DNA of 34,359 nucleotides from NCBI GenBank assembly GCA_036245095.1, contig BSWA01000004.1, positions 1-34,359 on the forward strand, in the 5' to 3' direction. The translations under genes were made by a program, and so were the position numbers. The stretch is from Improbicoccus devescovinae (GTDB lineage: Bacteria > Bacillota > Clostridia > Oscillospirales > Acutalibacteraceae). Shown one piece after another: positions 1 to 8,120 of this stretch (position 1 is its first letter; the number at the start of each line of letters is the position of its first letter). The notes below the pieces were generated by a model that saw nothing but the letters and a program-made list of their open reading frames with translations, was not told where the DNA came from and did not search any database.

Positions 1-770
1 TTAGCTCTTTCTTCGGCTCTGCCTTCCTTTTTAGCCCTGGCGCAATCGCTCAAATAATCTTTAACCATTTTTTGAGCTCTTATTGCTTTAAGTCTCATTT
101 CTTGATTTAAACTTATTCGGCTTAATGCTTGTACTGCCATTTTTACACCTTCTTCATATTTAATTATATCGTTTAATATATTGATTTTGGATTTATCATT
201 TGCGTATTTTAGAAAAAATCCCCAAATTCCTGCTTTATCCGGTTTTGATAAATTCTTCTCTTTTATTTTACTCATTTCGAGCGTGATAATTGCCGTTTTC
301 CCTTCTAAGCTTACACGATTTTTTTCATCGTAATACTTAAAATTATGAACAAATGCTTCATCTTTAAACTTTTTGCCTTCAGCAAGAAGAGTTATTTGAT
401 AAGCATTTTTTAAATCATCATAATTGTCTTCCCCTTTATTTTCTTGCGAAGTAAATGATTCCGCCAAATAATATTCACTTCTGACAAGTTCGTCAGGCCT
501 TTGTTTAAGCGCCATTTCAACCGTAGCTAATTCGCCGTTATTAAACTGACAGTTAAAATCATATCTTATTTGCTTCTCATTGCTGTGTGTAATCGGTTTC
601 TCATTGGCCATGACTGAAACTTCAACTACTTTTCTTTCTATAAAGACTGTCAAGAAATCTTTTAATGCGCCTTTTGATTCTTTGGTATTTGATGTAAAAA
701 GCGCTTTAAAAATAGGATCAAGTTTTGGATCCAGTAAATCTTCGTTCGGTTTAATAAAATATTCTCGCAC
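1..770 (-). CDS. Rpn family / PD-(D/E)XK nuclease family transposase, 3' end outside window
   Basis: The reading frame is open from a GTG at 770 to the window edge, so at least 256 residues are present and the C-terminus is missing. An AGGAG site lies about 8 bases before the GTG. The N-terminus has the typical family block (DPIFKALFT, then KGALKDFLTVFI), followed by the nuclease-like strand NGELATVEMA and the tyrosine-rich RSEYYLAESF segment. This matches the PDDEXK_2/Rpn family of recombination-promoting nucleases, often annotated as transposases and usually about 300 residues long. The last visible part is basic and helical. I infer a DNA endonuclease, possibly selfish. A promoter with an extended -10 lies upstream at 886-914. 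Confidence 0.75.
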   Translation of the reverse strand, partial: MREYFIKPNEDLLDPKLDPIFKALFTSNTKESKGALKDFLTVFIERKVVEVSVMANEKPITHSNEKQIRYDFNCQFNNGELATVEMALKQRPDELVRSEYYLAESFTSQENKGEDNYDDLKNAYQITLLAEGKKFKDEAFVHNFKYYDEKNRVSLEGKTAIITLEMSKIKEKNLSKPDKAGIWGFFLKYANDKSKINILNDIIKYEEGVKMAVQALSRISLNQEMRLKAIRAQKMVKDYLSDCARAKKEGRAEERA

Positions 771-885
771 AAAATTGCTCTCCTTTCTTTAATTTATTTT
801 TAACTTCGGATTCTTGAATATTTGAATTTTTAAAATCAAGTAAATTTAGATTTAAAAAATCTATTTAATTTCAAAAACTACTTTT

Positions 886-914
886 ATTATACCATGTGAT
901 GCAAGATAACCCAA
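886..914 (-). promoter_or_regulatory. Promoter of the Rpn-like gene
   Basis: On the minus strand a TATAAT (886-891) is preceded by TG plus one base, an extended -10. A weak TTGGGT lies 17 bp upstream at 909-914. It lies about 115 bases before the GTG start. Sequence only; no start site is known. Confidence 0.4.
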
Positions 915-919
915 CCATT

Positions 920-1359
920 TTATTTGTGATTCCCTGTTTCTAAAACCCGATAGACACTTCTTACCGAATAACCGACACGTCTTGAAATTTGGCCGGCTTT
1001 TAAGCCGTCAATATAACGCATTGTAAAAATTTTATGATTGATGCCGACTGATTTTTTAAAAAGTTTCTCCATTTCTCCTAATTTTTGTTCCAGAAAATTA
1101 AGTTGTTCAGATTTTTCTTTAATTTTATTATCAATTATTACGATTTTATGAATATATTCAATAATTTTTTTGTCGGGGATTTTTGTCTCTTGGACATTAA
1201 TTTTATTTGGGAAAAAACTCTAGTTTTTTCACCTGAAATTTCAGTGTATAACTCTTTGCATATTTCTTCGCCGCAAACTCTGCAAACTGGAATTTTATAA
1301 TTTTTATCTACTATATGTTTTTTATAATATTCTTCTAAAAAAGAACCAATTTTTATCAA
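920..1359 (-). pseudogene. Phage-type HTH transcriptional regulator, frameshifted
   Basis: An ORF starting at 1359 contains a CxxC pair (CRVCGEEIC) that could bind zinc, and stops at 1138. A second open frame takes over near 1200 and runs to a TAA at 920-922. Joined, they give a protein of about 145 residues: a helical middle (DKKIIEYIHKIV, then a Glu/Lys coiled coil) and a C-terminal sigma-r4-like helix-turn-helix (TMRYIDGLKAGQISRRVGYS, SVRSVYRVLE). The coiled coil plus HTH resembles small phage regulators of the late-gene or DUF1492 type. The break lies in a run of A and T, as expected for a slippage indel. The family call is inference. It is downstream of phage replication genes in the same orientation. 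Confidence 0.45.
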
Positions 1360-1389
1360 ATTAAAACATCTCGATTTTTAAAAATTTTT

Positions 1390-1905
1390 TTATCCCAAAT
1401 GAGCATATTTGTTTTCATATTTTTCGCCTCTAATGTTGTAACCGCCGTTCCCAAGCCAATTCCCGACTTTTTCCCCCGTTCGTAAAATCTTGAATTTCGG
1501 CGTTCCAGGCTTCCAAAGCGGATTTTCTTCCAAAAATTTTCTGCTTTCGACGGTTAAACCTTCGTCGTCAACAAATTCACGATTGCCAGGAAAATAAGAT
1601 TTCTTTGGGATTTCGTCTTCCCAACGTCGACCGTTTAAAAACGTCGCAGGATTAGGCACAAACTGCATATCGGCCCAATTCCCGGAATTCTGCCATTTTG
1701 CTACTCCCTCGAGGATTTCCCGAGTTACTTCGCTGTCAGGTTTGATTCGGTTAAATGCCTTAAAAGCCGCTTGTTTAGCTACTTTTTTCGGATATGCAGA
1801 CCAGAATTTTTCAAACAAAACAATAAAATTTTTGCTCTTAATTGCCGTATTTTCTTGCTTTTGTGGATTTCGTTCATCAAACCACATATTTTTGACTAAC
1901 TTCAT
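1390..1905 (-). CDS. Phage replisome organizer / DnaT-DnaD-like replication protein
   Basis: 171 residues. The core FEKFWSAYPKKVAKQAAFKA (residues 31-50) and the block NPATFLNGRRWEDEIPK (about 84-100) are the two conserved stretches of phage replication proteins that resemble DnaT or the C-terminus of DnaD-type helicase loaders. The family usually carries an N-terminal winged helix, which is missing here, so the gene may be 5'-truncated. Only 27 bases separate its start from the IS end at 1933, so an IS-linked deletion probably removed upstream sequence. The C-terminus is Gly/Asn/Tyr-rich and not recognised. A mangled second copy of the start of this gene lies at 33391-33630. Confidence 0.55.
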   Translation of the reverse strand: MKLVKNMWFDERNPQKQENTAIKSKNFIVLFEKFWSAYPKKVAKQAAFKAFNRIKPDSEVTREILEGVAKWQNSGNWADMQFVPNPATFLNGRRWEDEIPKKSYFPGNREFVDDEGLTVESRKFLEENPLWKPGTPKFKILRTGEKVGNWLGNGGYNIRGEKYENKYAHLG

Positions 1906-1932
1906 ATAAAGACATTTTCAAGAGCCTCCCTT

Positions 1933-2767
1933 TAGATAGTGTCTACACAAAATTTGACATTCTTAAATTAATGAAATAAACTTAAAAACTATGAATAATT
2001 TACAAAACAGACATGATTTTAAAAACCGAACAATGGCTTAAAATAGAACCGATAATCAAGAAATTAATCGGAACTTGGGGGGAGCAACGCAAAAGATAAT
2101 CAAACTTTTGTGAATGCCTGTTTTTGGATAACTCGAACAGGCGCACCATGGCGTGATTTGCCACCGCAATATGGCAAGTTTAACGCTGTTCATCGAAGGT
2201 ATAAACGATGGTGTGATCGTGGAATTTGGGATTCGATTCTTGCTGAATTGATAGATGACCCAGATTTTGAATGGCTAATGATAGATGCGTCCCATGTCAA
2301 AATTCATCCACATGCAGCAGGAGCAAAGGGTGGAAACCAAGACATGGATCGCACAAAGGGGGCTCAATTCCAAAATTCACCTGGCTGTGGATGCGCATGG
2401 TATGCCGATCAAAACTACTATCACAGAAGGTACCAAAGCTGATTGCAAAATGGCTATCCCTCTCATTAAAGGGATAAAAGCTGAGAATTTACTTGCCGAC
2501 AGAAGCTATGATAGCAATAAAATTGTTGAGTTTGCAAAAAAATGTGGTATGAATGTAATTATCCCACCAAAAAAGAATCGGAAGATTCAACGAGAATATG
2601 ATAAATACTTGTACAAGTTACGCCATTTGGTTGAAAACGCTTTTTTAAAACTAAAACGACTTCGTGGTGTAGCCTCGCGTATGCAAAAACGACTTCTTCT
2701 TTTCGAGGTGCGGTCACGATTGCTTCAATTTTACAGTGGTTGAGGATTCTTGTGTAGACACTATCTA
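1933..2767 (+). mobile_element. IS5 family, IS427-type insertion sequence, copy 1
   Basis: An 835-bp element bounded by perfect 18-bp inverted repeats, TAGATAGTGTCTACACAA at 1933-1950 and its complement at 2750-2767. TA at both outer ends fits the TA target duplication of the IS427 group. It encodes a degenerate two-ORF transposase. The partner copy at 15407-16243 is nearly identical in the opposite orientation, and a 59-bp end fragment lies at 31873-31931. It sits between a truncated rusA and the replisome gene; the rest of rusA is not found on the other side, so insertion was accompanied by a deletion. Confidence 0.9.
2013..2743 (+). pseudogene. IS427-type transposase, several frameshifts
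   Basis: The frame begins with a family-typical start (MILKTEQWLKIEPIIKKLIG) and shifts at a G6 run near 2078. It continues as AKDNQTFVNACFWITRTGAP, with the first catalytic Asp in EWLMIDASHVK. It then changes frame near 2358, where IS427-type elements normally use programmed frameshifting, and goes on to the second Asp (LLADRSYDSN) and the Glu in LVENAFLKLKRLRG. Compared with copy 2 it has lost one A in the A/G slippery run (AAAGGGGG against AAAAGGGGG) and one C near 2680, which scrambles the last 30 residues. It is therefore unlikely to make active transposase. Confidence 0.8.
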
Positions 2768-2901
2768 AAACTCTTGCGAATATTTTCTTCGTATTCAGAA
2801 GTTTTCTGAGGCGTGTAAGCAAAGCATTTTCCTTGTCTTAAGCAAATTCTTGGTCTTTCTTTTCCACGAGGTTCACCTTTTACTGTAAATTTAACTTTCA
2901 T
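2765..2901 (-). pseudogene. rusA: RusA-type Holliday junction resolvase, 5' fragment
   Basis: An ATG at 2899-2901 starts about 45 codons reading MKVKFTVKGEPRGKERPR, then FAYTPQKTSEYEENIR. This is the hallmark N-terminus of phage RusA resolvases (V.G.P.GK.RPR and YTP.KT..YE). The family is about 120 residues long; here it ends in a stop created by the IS end. The three catalytic Asp residues further on are lost. The gene follows the upstream small membrane protein by 4 bases, so both were co-transcribed in the phage replication operon. Confidence 0.7.
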
Positions 2902-2904
2902 AAA

Positions 2905-3117
2905 TTAAAAAGCCTCCATATTTTCTAAAGATTTTAAAGTTTGAGTAGCTAAATTTTCTTTTGTTTTGATATCCAAATTTGATTTAGAAATAAATTTCAT
3001 GAATTTTCTAAATTCTTTTTTCATACAATAAATTTGGACCGACTGAACAAAAGCAATAAAAAAAAAAATTAAACATAAAAAAATTAATAACAAAATTAAA
3101 GCCAGTAAATCACTCAT
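2905..3117 (-). CDS. Small single-pass membrane protein of a phage operon
   Basis: 70 residues. Residues 4-27 are a strongly hydrophobic helix (LLALILLLIFLCLIFFFIAF) and the rest is a charged helix rich in Lys and Phe. A GGAG site lies 9 bases before the ATG at 3117. It directly precedes the rusA fragment, which is typical of uncharacterised membrane ORFs in clostridial phage replication modules. No family recognised. Confidence 0.5.
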   Translation of the reverse strand: MSDLLALILLLIFLCLIFFFIAFVQSVQIYCMKKEFRKFMKFISKSNLDIKTKENLATQTLKSLENMEAF

Positions 3118-3392
3118 AAATTTTTCTCCTTCGAATTTTTAAATTTAGATTAAATTTTAAATAGCAATTTCAGTTGTAATTTTTAAAAATTAAAATTATT
3201 TAAAGTATTACAATTTGGTTAAATTTTAATTAAATTAATATAACTTTTTCTTAACATTTCTTAATATTCAATATTAAAAAAATATTAAAATCAAAAAAAA
3301 TTAAAAGCCGCTAATATTAACTCAATGTTAAACAGCAGCCTTAAATAAATTTTTAATTATTAAACTAGGATTAAATTGTTGTAAACTAAAGG
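3118..3392. other. AT-rich intergenic stretch
   Basis: 275 bases of almost pure A and T tracts between the phage fragment and the MerR gene. No open frame, clear hairpin or promoter pair can be supported. It separates two convergently decaying regions. Confidence 0.5.
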
Positions 3393-3701
3393 TTATACTT
3401 TTATTAAATTTGATAAAAGTTTCTTGTGTTCATTTTCAAGAATATTTTTTCTAATACTTAAAATTTTAGATACATCTCGGCCACTGATGATATCCTTAAT
3501 TTCAGGGATTGAAAATTCCATTTGTCGCAGTGAAACTATTTTGTAAAGATCAAACAATTGGCCGGCTTTGTAATAGCGATAACCCGTCCATTCGTCAACT
3601 TTCGTGGGCTTCAAAAGACCAACTTCGTCGTAAAATCTAATAGTTTTCACCGTAGTTTGACTAAGCTTTGAAAACATCCCGATACTGTACAAAAAACTCA
3701 C
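3393..3701 (-). CDS. MerR family transcriptional regulator, C-terminally truncated
   Basis: The protein starts like BmrR/TipA-type regulators (YSIGMFSKLSQTTVKTIRFY, then DEVGLLKPTKVDEWTGYRYY), the winged-helix DNA-binding domain, and continues with the typical wing and dimer helix (LYKIVSLRQMEFSIPEIKDI). It stops at about 102 residues, where drug-binding relatives continue to about 270, so the effector domain is missing. The GTG at 3701 opens the ORF, but AGGTGAG just before a TTG at 3692 makes that TTG (next residues YSIG) an equally good start. Its own promoter has the unusual MerR spacing (see 3723-3753), so DNA binding and autoregulation may persist. Whether the gene is functional is unknown. 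Confidence 0.7.
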   Translation of the reverse strand: MSFLYSIGMFSKLSQTTVKTIRFYDEVGLLKPTKVDEWTGYRYYKAGQLFDLYKIVSLRQMEFSIPEIKDIISGRDVSKILSIRKNILENEHKKLLSNLIKV

Positions 3702-3722
3702 CTACTTTCGCCTGATGATTTT

Positions 3723-3753
3723 ATCTTACGCCCTCCTGTTATAGGAGAGTCAA
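3723..3753 (-). promoter_or_regulatory. MerR-type promoter with 19-bp spacer and operator dyad
   Basis: Reading the minus strand, TTGACT (3748-3753) and TAAGAT (3723-3728) are separated by exactly 19 bp rather than 17. The spacer contains the dyad CTCCT-ATAAC-AGGAG. A 19-bp spacer with a GC-rich dyad is the signature of promoters that MerR proteins activate by DNA distortion. It lies just upstream of the MerR gene, so autoregulation is likely. Confidence 0.7.
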
Positions 3754-3787
3754 GGATTTGTGCGACTTAATTTTTAGTTAAATTTTA

Positions 3788-4534
3788 TCAATAATTTGGT
3801 TCATCGATTTCTACAAGCTCTAGGTCGTTAAAATGAGTTGCCATCTTATTCACAAAACTTCTTACGCCCAATATTTCTGTTTTTGTATGGCTTCCAATAA
3901 TCAAATTGATTTTATGAAATTCAGCGTAAAGTTGTAAATACATTCCGTATTCACCCGTTATGTATGTATCGCAATTTTCTTCTATAGCACTATCTAAACA
4001 CGTTGTTTCATGACCACCGCCCGTTGCAATTAAAATTTTCGAACATGAATTACTGTTGTTTTTAAAACTGCGTACTTTTTCGCCTAAAATTTCCTCACAC
4101 TTTTTAATCAAATCATCGAATGGCTGATTGTCGATATTTCCTGCGATACCTACTAAATGCCCAAAATAAGGCAACGTGAATTTTTTGTTTGCTACTCCTA
4201 ACGCATCTGCCAAACTCGAAGAAGTGCCAAATTCAGCTGCATCGAGCGGCGTATGAAAAAAGCAGTGATTTAGTTTATCATCATTTAACAAATTATTGCA
4301 GTAATCTTTTTGATTGTTCATAAACGGCCATGCATCATGGTGAGTTATCAATAAGTCAGCACCAAGCTCAACTGCATTATTTATTACGAAAGGCGTGAAA
4401 TTAGTTGCGTATGCGATTTTTCGTATTTCTTTATCAAAATTGAATTTGAAATTGTATTCCCACGTTGTATCTTTCAAAACACCGTCTGGAAACATTTTAA
4501 TAATCGTATTTTTAATTTCGGTTAGTGTTGCCAT
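3788..4534 (-). CDS. Nif3-like dinuclear metal center protein
   Basis: 248 residues, the normal length for a single-domain NIF3/DUF34 protein. Metal-binding motifs are visible: LITHH at residues 62-66, HTPLD at 94-98, and a C-terminal GSHTKTE where the family has its last His and Glu ligands. TGGGHE in the middle and TGEYGMY further on complete the fold. Members bind two metals in a hexamer; their substrate is generally unknown. The ATG at 4534 lies inside the end of the upstream kinase gene (13-bp overlap), so translation is coupled. As last gene of a three-gene cassette it may act on a nucleotide-like product of its neighbours, but that is inference. Confidence 0.85.
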   Translation of the reverse strand: MATLTEIKNTIIKMFPDGVLKDTTWEYNFKFNFDKEIRKIAYATNFTPFVINNAVELGADLLITHHDAWPFMNNQKDYCNNLLNDDKLNHCFFHTPLDAAEFGTSSSLADALGVANKKFTLPYFGHLVGIAGNIDNQPFDDLIKKCEEILGEKVRSFKNNSNSCSKILIATGGGHETTCLDSAIEENCDTYITGEYGMYLQLYAEFHKINLIIGSHTKTEILGVRSFVNKMATHFNDLELVEIDEPNY

Positions 4535-5043
4535 TTTGCTTTCTCCTTTATTTTTTTAATTATTTCAGAACAACTTTCTGTTCCGTCAACATAAACAACG
4601 GGACAATTGTATTTTACAGCTTTTTCTTTGAGCAATGGAACGTCGCGTGATGACGCATATTCGATAAATTTAAGATGTTGTTCATACATATCGCCACCCT
4701 TACAAACTCTATCGCCAAAACGTTCATGTTCTCGGTTTTTAATTCTTTCAATACGAATACTTGTAGGAACTTCAAGAAATACAGCAAAATCAAATAATTT
4801 TAAAAATTCTTTATTCCAATTCAAAACATCGCCGGACACTACATAAGAATCATACTTTCTACAATCGCAAAGTAGCATTTCATTTCTTTCAATAGGCTTA
4901 CGAGAAACAGTATATGGCTTTTCAGTTTTATGAAACCAGTAATCTTCTGTTTCAAAATGCACACAATTTAACACACGTGCAAGTTCACATCCAATCGTGG
5001 ATTTACCGCTGCCATTTGCTCCAAGTATTATTGTACCCGCCAT
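4522..5043 (-). CDS. P-loop NTPase / small-molecule kinase-like protein
   Basis: 173 residues. Walker A GANGSGKST lies at residues 8-16 in a short N-terminal strand-loop-helix typical of adenylate, shikimate or nucleoside kinases. An ETEDYW motif at about 32-37 could bind substrate, and VVSGDVLNW (about 68-76) resembles a Walker B-like strand. IRIERIKNREHERFGDR looks like the Arg-rich lid region. The C-terminus (CPVVYVDGTESCSEIIKKIK) has the V.VDGT..... pattern of small kinases. The substrate cannot be read from sequence. It overlaps the GIY-YIG gene by 16 bp and the Nif3 gene by 13 bp, showing a tightly coupled operon. Confidence 0.7.
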   Translation of the reverse strand: MAGTIILGANGSGKSTIGCELARVLNCVHFETEDYWFHKTEKPYTVSRKPIERNEMLLCDCRKYDSYVVSGDVLNWNKEFLKLFDFAVFLEVPTSIRIERIKNREHERFGDRVCKGGDMYEQHLKFIEYASSRDVPLLKEKAVKYNCPVVYVDGTESCSEIIKKIKEKAKWQH

Positions 5044-5750
5044 GTTTTTCCCTTCTTTACTGTTAAATCCTCTAAATCTTCATTTTCGCTAATATCTCTT
5101 AAATCTAAAAGAGTGCTGCCTTGATATGTGAAATATTTTGAGCCTTGTGCTGTTAAGCCATCTTTCCAACCTTTTTCCTCAATTAATAATTTTTGTGCTA
5201 ATCCAGATAGCGTGTATTCGTTTCCCTCGTATTTAACTTTATTAACGTTATCTTTTGTATAACAAACAAACGATTCATCATATACAAATTTAAGTTCAGT
5301 ACCAACAGGGATTTGTAGCATAGAAAATTTGAAACTTGGACGGCGTTCTATTTGCTCAGCAATCTGTTCTTCCTCTATTTCTTGCGAGTTTGGGGTAACT
5401 AGGGTCAAACATCCGTTATCGCCACGAAGTTTTGAAACAGATTCAAAAACAGCAAATGCTTTTTCTGGCGATATATGAAAAAATTCTCTTTCTCGGATTC
5501 GACCGCCAGACAGTATTTCTCGAGCATGGAGTTTTTCATTTATTATGTCGAACATATTATGTATTTGTTTTTCTACTTCTTGGGGATTTTCAACTTCATA
5601 AATAGCGTAAGCGCGATATGAAAGAGGAATATTTGCAGGACGATTTAATTCTGCAAGCCTCGTTTCAATACTATCACGCGCAGACATCCCAATCTTCACC
5701 CAACCATTAAGACAAGGATTTGTAAGAATATAAACGATACCTCTAGACAT
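5028..5750 (-). CDS. GIY-YIG / T5orf172-type nuclease-like protein with C-terminal DUF4357-like domain
   Basis: 240 residues. The N-terminus GIVYILTNPCLNGWVKIGMS is a T5orf172/Mug113 version of the GIY-YIG fold: a modified GIY strand, then KIG. The Arg in IETRLAELNR and Glu in VEKQIHNMFD are placed like catalytic residues, and ILSGGRIREREFFHISPEKA completes the domain. A linker of about 50 residues follows. The C-terminal part (KVKYEGNEYTLSGLAQKLL, then SKYFTYQGSTLLDLR) resembles the DUF4357 domain found on many GIY-YIG and restriction-linked proteins. It is the first gene of the cassette, with a strong AGGAGG before the ATG at 5750. It could be a nuclease of a defence or mobile module. Confidence 0.75.
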   Translation of the reverse strand: MSRGIVYILTNPCLNGWVKIGMSARDSIETRLAELNRPANIPLSYRAYAIYEVENPQEVEKQIHNMFDIINEKLHAREILSGGRIREREFFHISPEKAFAVFESVSKLRGDNGCLTLVTPNSQEIEEEQIAEQIERRPSFKFSMLQIPVGTELKFVYDESFVCYTKDNVNKVKYEGNEYTLSGLAQKLLIEEKGWKDGLTAQGSKYFTYQGSTLLDLRDISENEDLEDLTVKKGKTWRVQ

Positions 5751-5768
5751 TTATTTATCCTCCTATTA

Positions 5769-6020
5769 CTAGCCAAAACACAATCTTATAAAATCAACAC
5801 TCCAGTGAAATACTGAAGCAGTTTGTAAATTTCTATTTCTAAAAAGCCATGCCATCGGTGTTCCAAAAAGTATAGCTACAAATACAAGCGAACATAACGT
5901 CATTAATTTATTTCAAATAAACCTATCAGGCACGTATATTAAGCAATGCGGTATTACGAGCAAAAAATAAATTAAAAAAGTTGTAGATCTATTTTGAGGG
6001 ATTTCGCCTTTAAAGATAGC
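5769..6020 (-). pseudogene. Remnant of a CPBP (CAAX-like) intramembrane protease or similar membrane protein
   Basis: Reading the minus strand gives two hydrophobic segments (LIYFLLVIPHCLIYVPDRF, then LCSLVFVAILFGTPMAWLF) separated by an in-frame TGA. A final RNRNLQTASVFHWSVDF resembles the last His-containing motif of CPBP proteases (G..gwl, then H...D/N). No start is present, and the 5' part abuts an IS transposase remnant at 6023, so the gene was cut and then decayed. The family assignment rests on a short segment. Confidence 0.35.
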
Positions 6021-6022
6021 TA

Positions 6023-6222
6023 AAACAAATGCTGAAAGGAAAAAAACGTGAAATTTCAAGTCAAAGAGTAAAAATTGAAAATGTTATTGGTTTTATTAAA
6101 CGTTTTAAAGTTTTAGCCGATAAATACAGAAACCGTAGAAAACGTTTTGGTCTCCGGTGTAATTTGATCTCCGGTATTTGTAATTTTGATCTGATTGTTT
6201 AGTTGGAAAGAAATCTATTAGT
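6023..6222 (+). pseudogene. IS5-family transposase, C-terminal remnant and IS end
   Basis: About 60 codons stay open and read SQRVKIENVIGFIKRFKVLA, then DKYRNRRKRFGLR and SGICNFDLIV before a TAG at 6200-6202. This is the C-terminal third of a DDE_Tnp_4-type transposase, including the catalytic Glu in KIENVIG. It resembles but is not identical to the active family at 8764-9666. About 20 bases after the stop, GAAATCTA resembles the 3' inverted repeat of this older group. A near copy lies at 23527-23622. Confidence 0.7.
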
Positions 6223-6594
6223 TCTTTTTAAAATGTAGCCTTTATACGACCCGGGCTAATTCTTAAATTTATTGCTGATTTATAACCGGTAGAATCGTTG
6301 TTAGGGTCTTTCCCTTCTTATGTTCAAGTGACTGCTATTAATAATATCTGTTTTATGCTTTTATATATTTCTTTAAAATCGGTTTTTTAAAAATCTGGAT
6401 ACTTGGATTTTACATATTTACTAATATTTTTATAATTACTTGTATACTTTAAATCAATATCCTCTTGATTTAAATACTTAATAATTTCTTGTAAATAATC
6501 TATAATTTACCACTGCCATTGAAATATTTTTATTATCAATCCGGATTATATATTTATACTATATGTGGTTTTATTTGTCAAGTTTTAGACCCTT
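6223..6594. other. Non-coding AT-rich stretch between IS remnants
   Basis: About 370 bases with frequent stops in all frames. Apart from runs of A and T and short imperfect repeats I see no gene, hairpin terminator or promoter that can be supported. It is probably degraded mobile DNA. Confidence 0.4.
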
Positions 6595-6738
6595 TCGAAA
6601 ACTTTTTAAAACAATAGAAATTAACAAAATTAAACGTTTCAAAATTACTGCCAATAGATATATAAATAGTCGACAACGTTTTGGTTTTAATTTAATTTAT
6701 GGAATCGCTAATTTTGATACCGACATTTAGTTTCTAAA
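6595..6738 (+). pseudogene. Second IS5-family transposase C-terminal remnant
   Basis: An open stretch of about 45 codons reads EINKIKRFKITANRYINSRQ, then RFGFNLIYGIANFD and a TAG. It aligns with the end of the remnant at 6023-6222 and with the intact copies, but is more diverged. The catalytic Glu is retained in the TIEINKIK segment. Confidence 0.6.
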
Positions 6739-6981
6739 AAGGTCTGATATTTGTGAAAACGCTGTAAATAGTAAGTTTGTTTATAAAAATTTTATAGTTA
6801 TAATTTTTCATTTAAAACTCATAAAATATTTTAATTTTTTGTTAAAATTTTACATATATTTTTTATATTTTTATTTTTTTGTGTAATTATGTCACAAATT
6901 TTAATTGAGAATTCATGTAAATTAGTGGTTGGAATTAGTGTATAAATAGGTGGTTTGTGCATAGAAATTATTGTGATTAAT

Positions 6982-7009
6982 TTGAAAAAATTATAAATAA
7001 TTATATAAT
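6982..7009 (+). promoter_or_regulatory. Promoter of asd-smpB
   Basis: TTGAAA at 6982-6987 and a perfect TATAAT at 7004-7009 are separated by 16 bp. The asd start at 7047 is 37 bases downstream, with GAGGAG between. This is the only good promoter before asd and presumably also serves smpB. Confidence 0.6.
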
Positions 7010-7046
7010 ACATTTTGGTGGGTTTTTTTGAGGAGATAATGTCTAA

Positions 7047-8111
7047 ATGGAAAAATTTAATGTAGGAATTCTCGGTGCCACAGGAACAGTGGGGTGTATA
7101 TTTGTTGAAACTCTACAAAAACATCCATGGTTTAATATAAAATGTTTGGCAGCCAGTAGCAGATCGGCTGGAAAATCTTTTTATGAAAGTTTGGAATGTA
7201 AAAATGTGGAAAATCTTAACATATCGAAAGAAATTCTAAATTTCCAGGTTTTTGACGTTAAAAAAGATGCTAAAAAAATTGTTTCTGAAGTTGATTTTGT
7301 GTTTTGCGCGCTTGACATGACAAAAGAGGAAATTCAAAATTTAGAATATTTGTATGCTAAATTGGAGTGCCCTGTGATTTCGAATAATAGTGCTCATCGA
7401 TTTACTCCGGATGTGCCCATGGTTATTCCCGAGATAAATCCTGAGCATTTGCGGATTATTAAATCTCAGCGTGAGAGATTAAAAATAAAGAAAGGATTTA
7501 TAGTTACCAAGCCGAATTGTTCGTTGCAATGTTTCGTGCCTCCGTTGCATGTTTTGACTGAATATGGCCTAGATTCGATTATTGTGTGCACTTATCAGGC
7601 TATTTCTGGCGCTGGAAAAACTTTTGCAACGATGCCCGAAATTCATGATAACATAATTCCGCATATATCTGGCGAGGAGTTAAAAACTGAAAAAGAACCT
7701 CTTAAAATTTGGGGTAAATTAGTTCAAGGTGAAATTATATGCGCAAAATTGCCGAAAATTTCGTCGCAATGTTCGCGAGTTCCGGTGAGCAATGGTCATA
7801 TGGCGGCGGTACATGTTAAATTCAAGTATAAACCTGATATTAATGATATTATTTATAAATGGAAGAATTTTAATTACAAAAAACTCCCGAGTTCTCCTGA
7901 AAAAATGTTCAATTTTCACAAAGAGGAGACACGGCCGCAAACAAAATTAGATCGTGATTTCGCGAATGGTATGGGGATTTCTATAGGTAGATTAAAAAAA
8001 GACAATGTTTTTGATTATAAATTTGTATGTATTTCACATAATACAATACGCGGTGCAGCAGGCGGGTCCGTGCTTTTAGCTGAACTTTTGGTTAGCGACG
8101 GTTATATCTAG
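7047..8111 (+). CDS. asd: Aspartate-semialdehyde dehydrogenase, archaeal/fungal-type
   Basis: 354 residues. Reduces aspartyl-phosphate to aspartate semialdehyde with NADPH, the branch point to lysine/diaminopimelate, threonine and methionine. The Rossmann motif GILGATGTVG is at residues 7-16. The active-site cysteine is in KPNCSLQC (Cys158), and the His of GHMAAVHV near 251 is the expected acid/base. SGAGKTFATM matches the substrate loop of the long type found in archaea, fungi and some Clostridia. The ATG at 7047 is chosen because GAGGAG lies about 10 bases before; the ATG at 7039 is in another frame. smpB follows 9 bases after the stop. Retention of this gene in a decaying region suggests diaminopimelate or amino acid synthesis is still needed. 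Confidence 0.92.
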   Translation: MEKFNVGILGATGTVGCIFVETLQKHPWFNIKCLAASSRSAGKSFYESLECKNVENLNISKEILNFQVFDVKKDAKKIVSEVDFVFCALDMTKEEIQNLEYLYAKLECPVISNNSAHRFTPDVPMVIPEINPEHLRIIKSQRERLKIKKGFIVTKPNCSLQCFVPPLHVLTEYGLDSIIVCTYQAISGAGKTFATMPEIHDNIIPHISGEELKTEKEPLKIWGKLVQGEIICAKLPKISSQCSRVPVSNGHMAAVHVKFKYKPDINDIIYKWKNFNYKKLPSSPEKMFNFHKEETRPQTKLDRDFANGMGISIGRLKKDNVFDYKFVCISHNTIRGAAGGSVLLAELLVSDGYI

Positions 8112-8120
8112 GAGTTGATT

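Noticed and set aside
5769..6020. In-frame TGA in a membrane protein remnant, suggesting TGA read as tryptophan
   Set aside because: The fragment has no start and is next to IS remnants. Intact genes here use TGG for Trp and none needs TGA recoding (TGA ends the hub gene).
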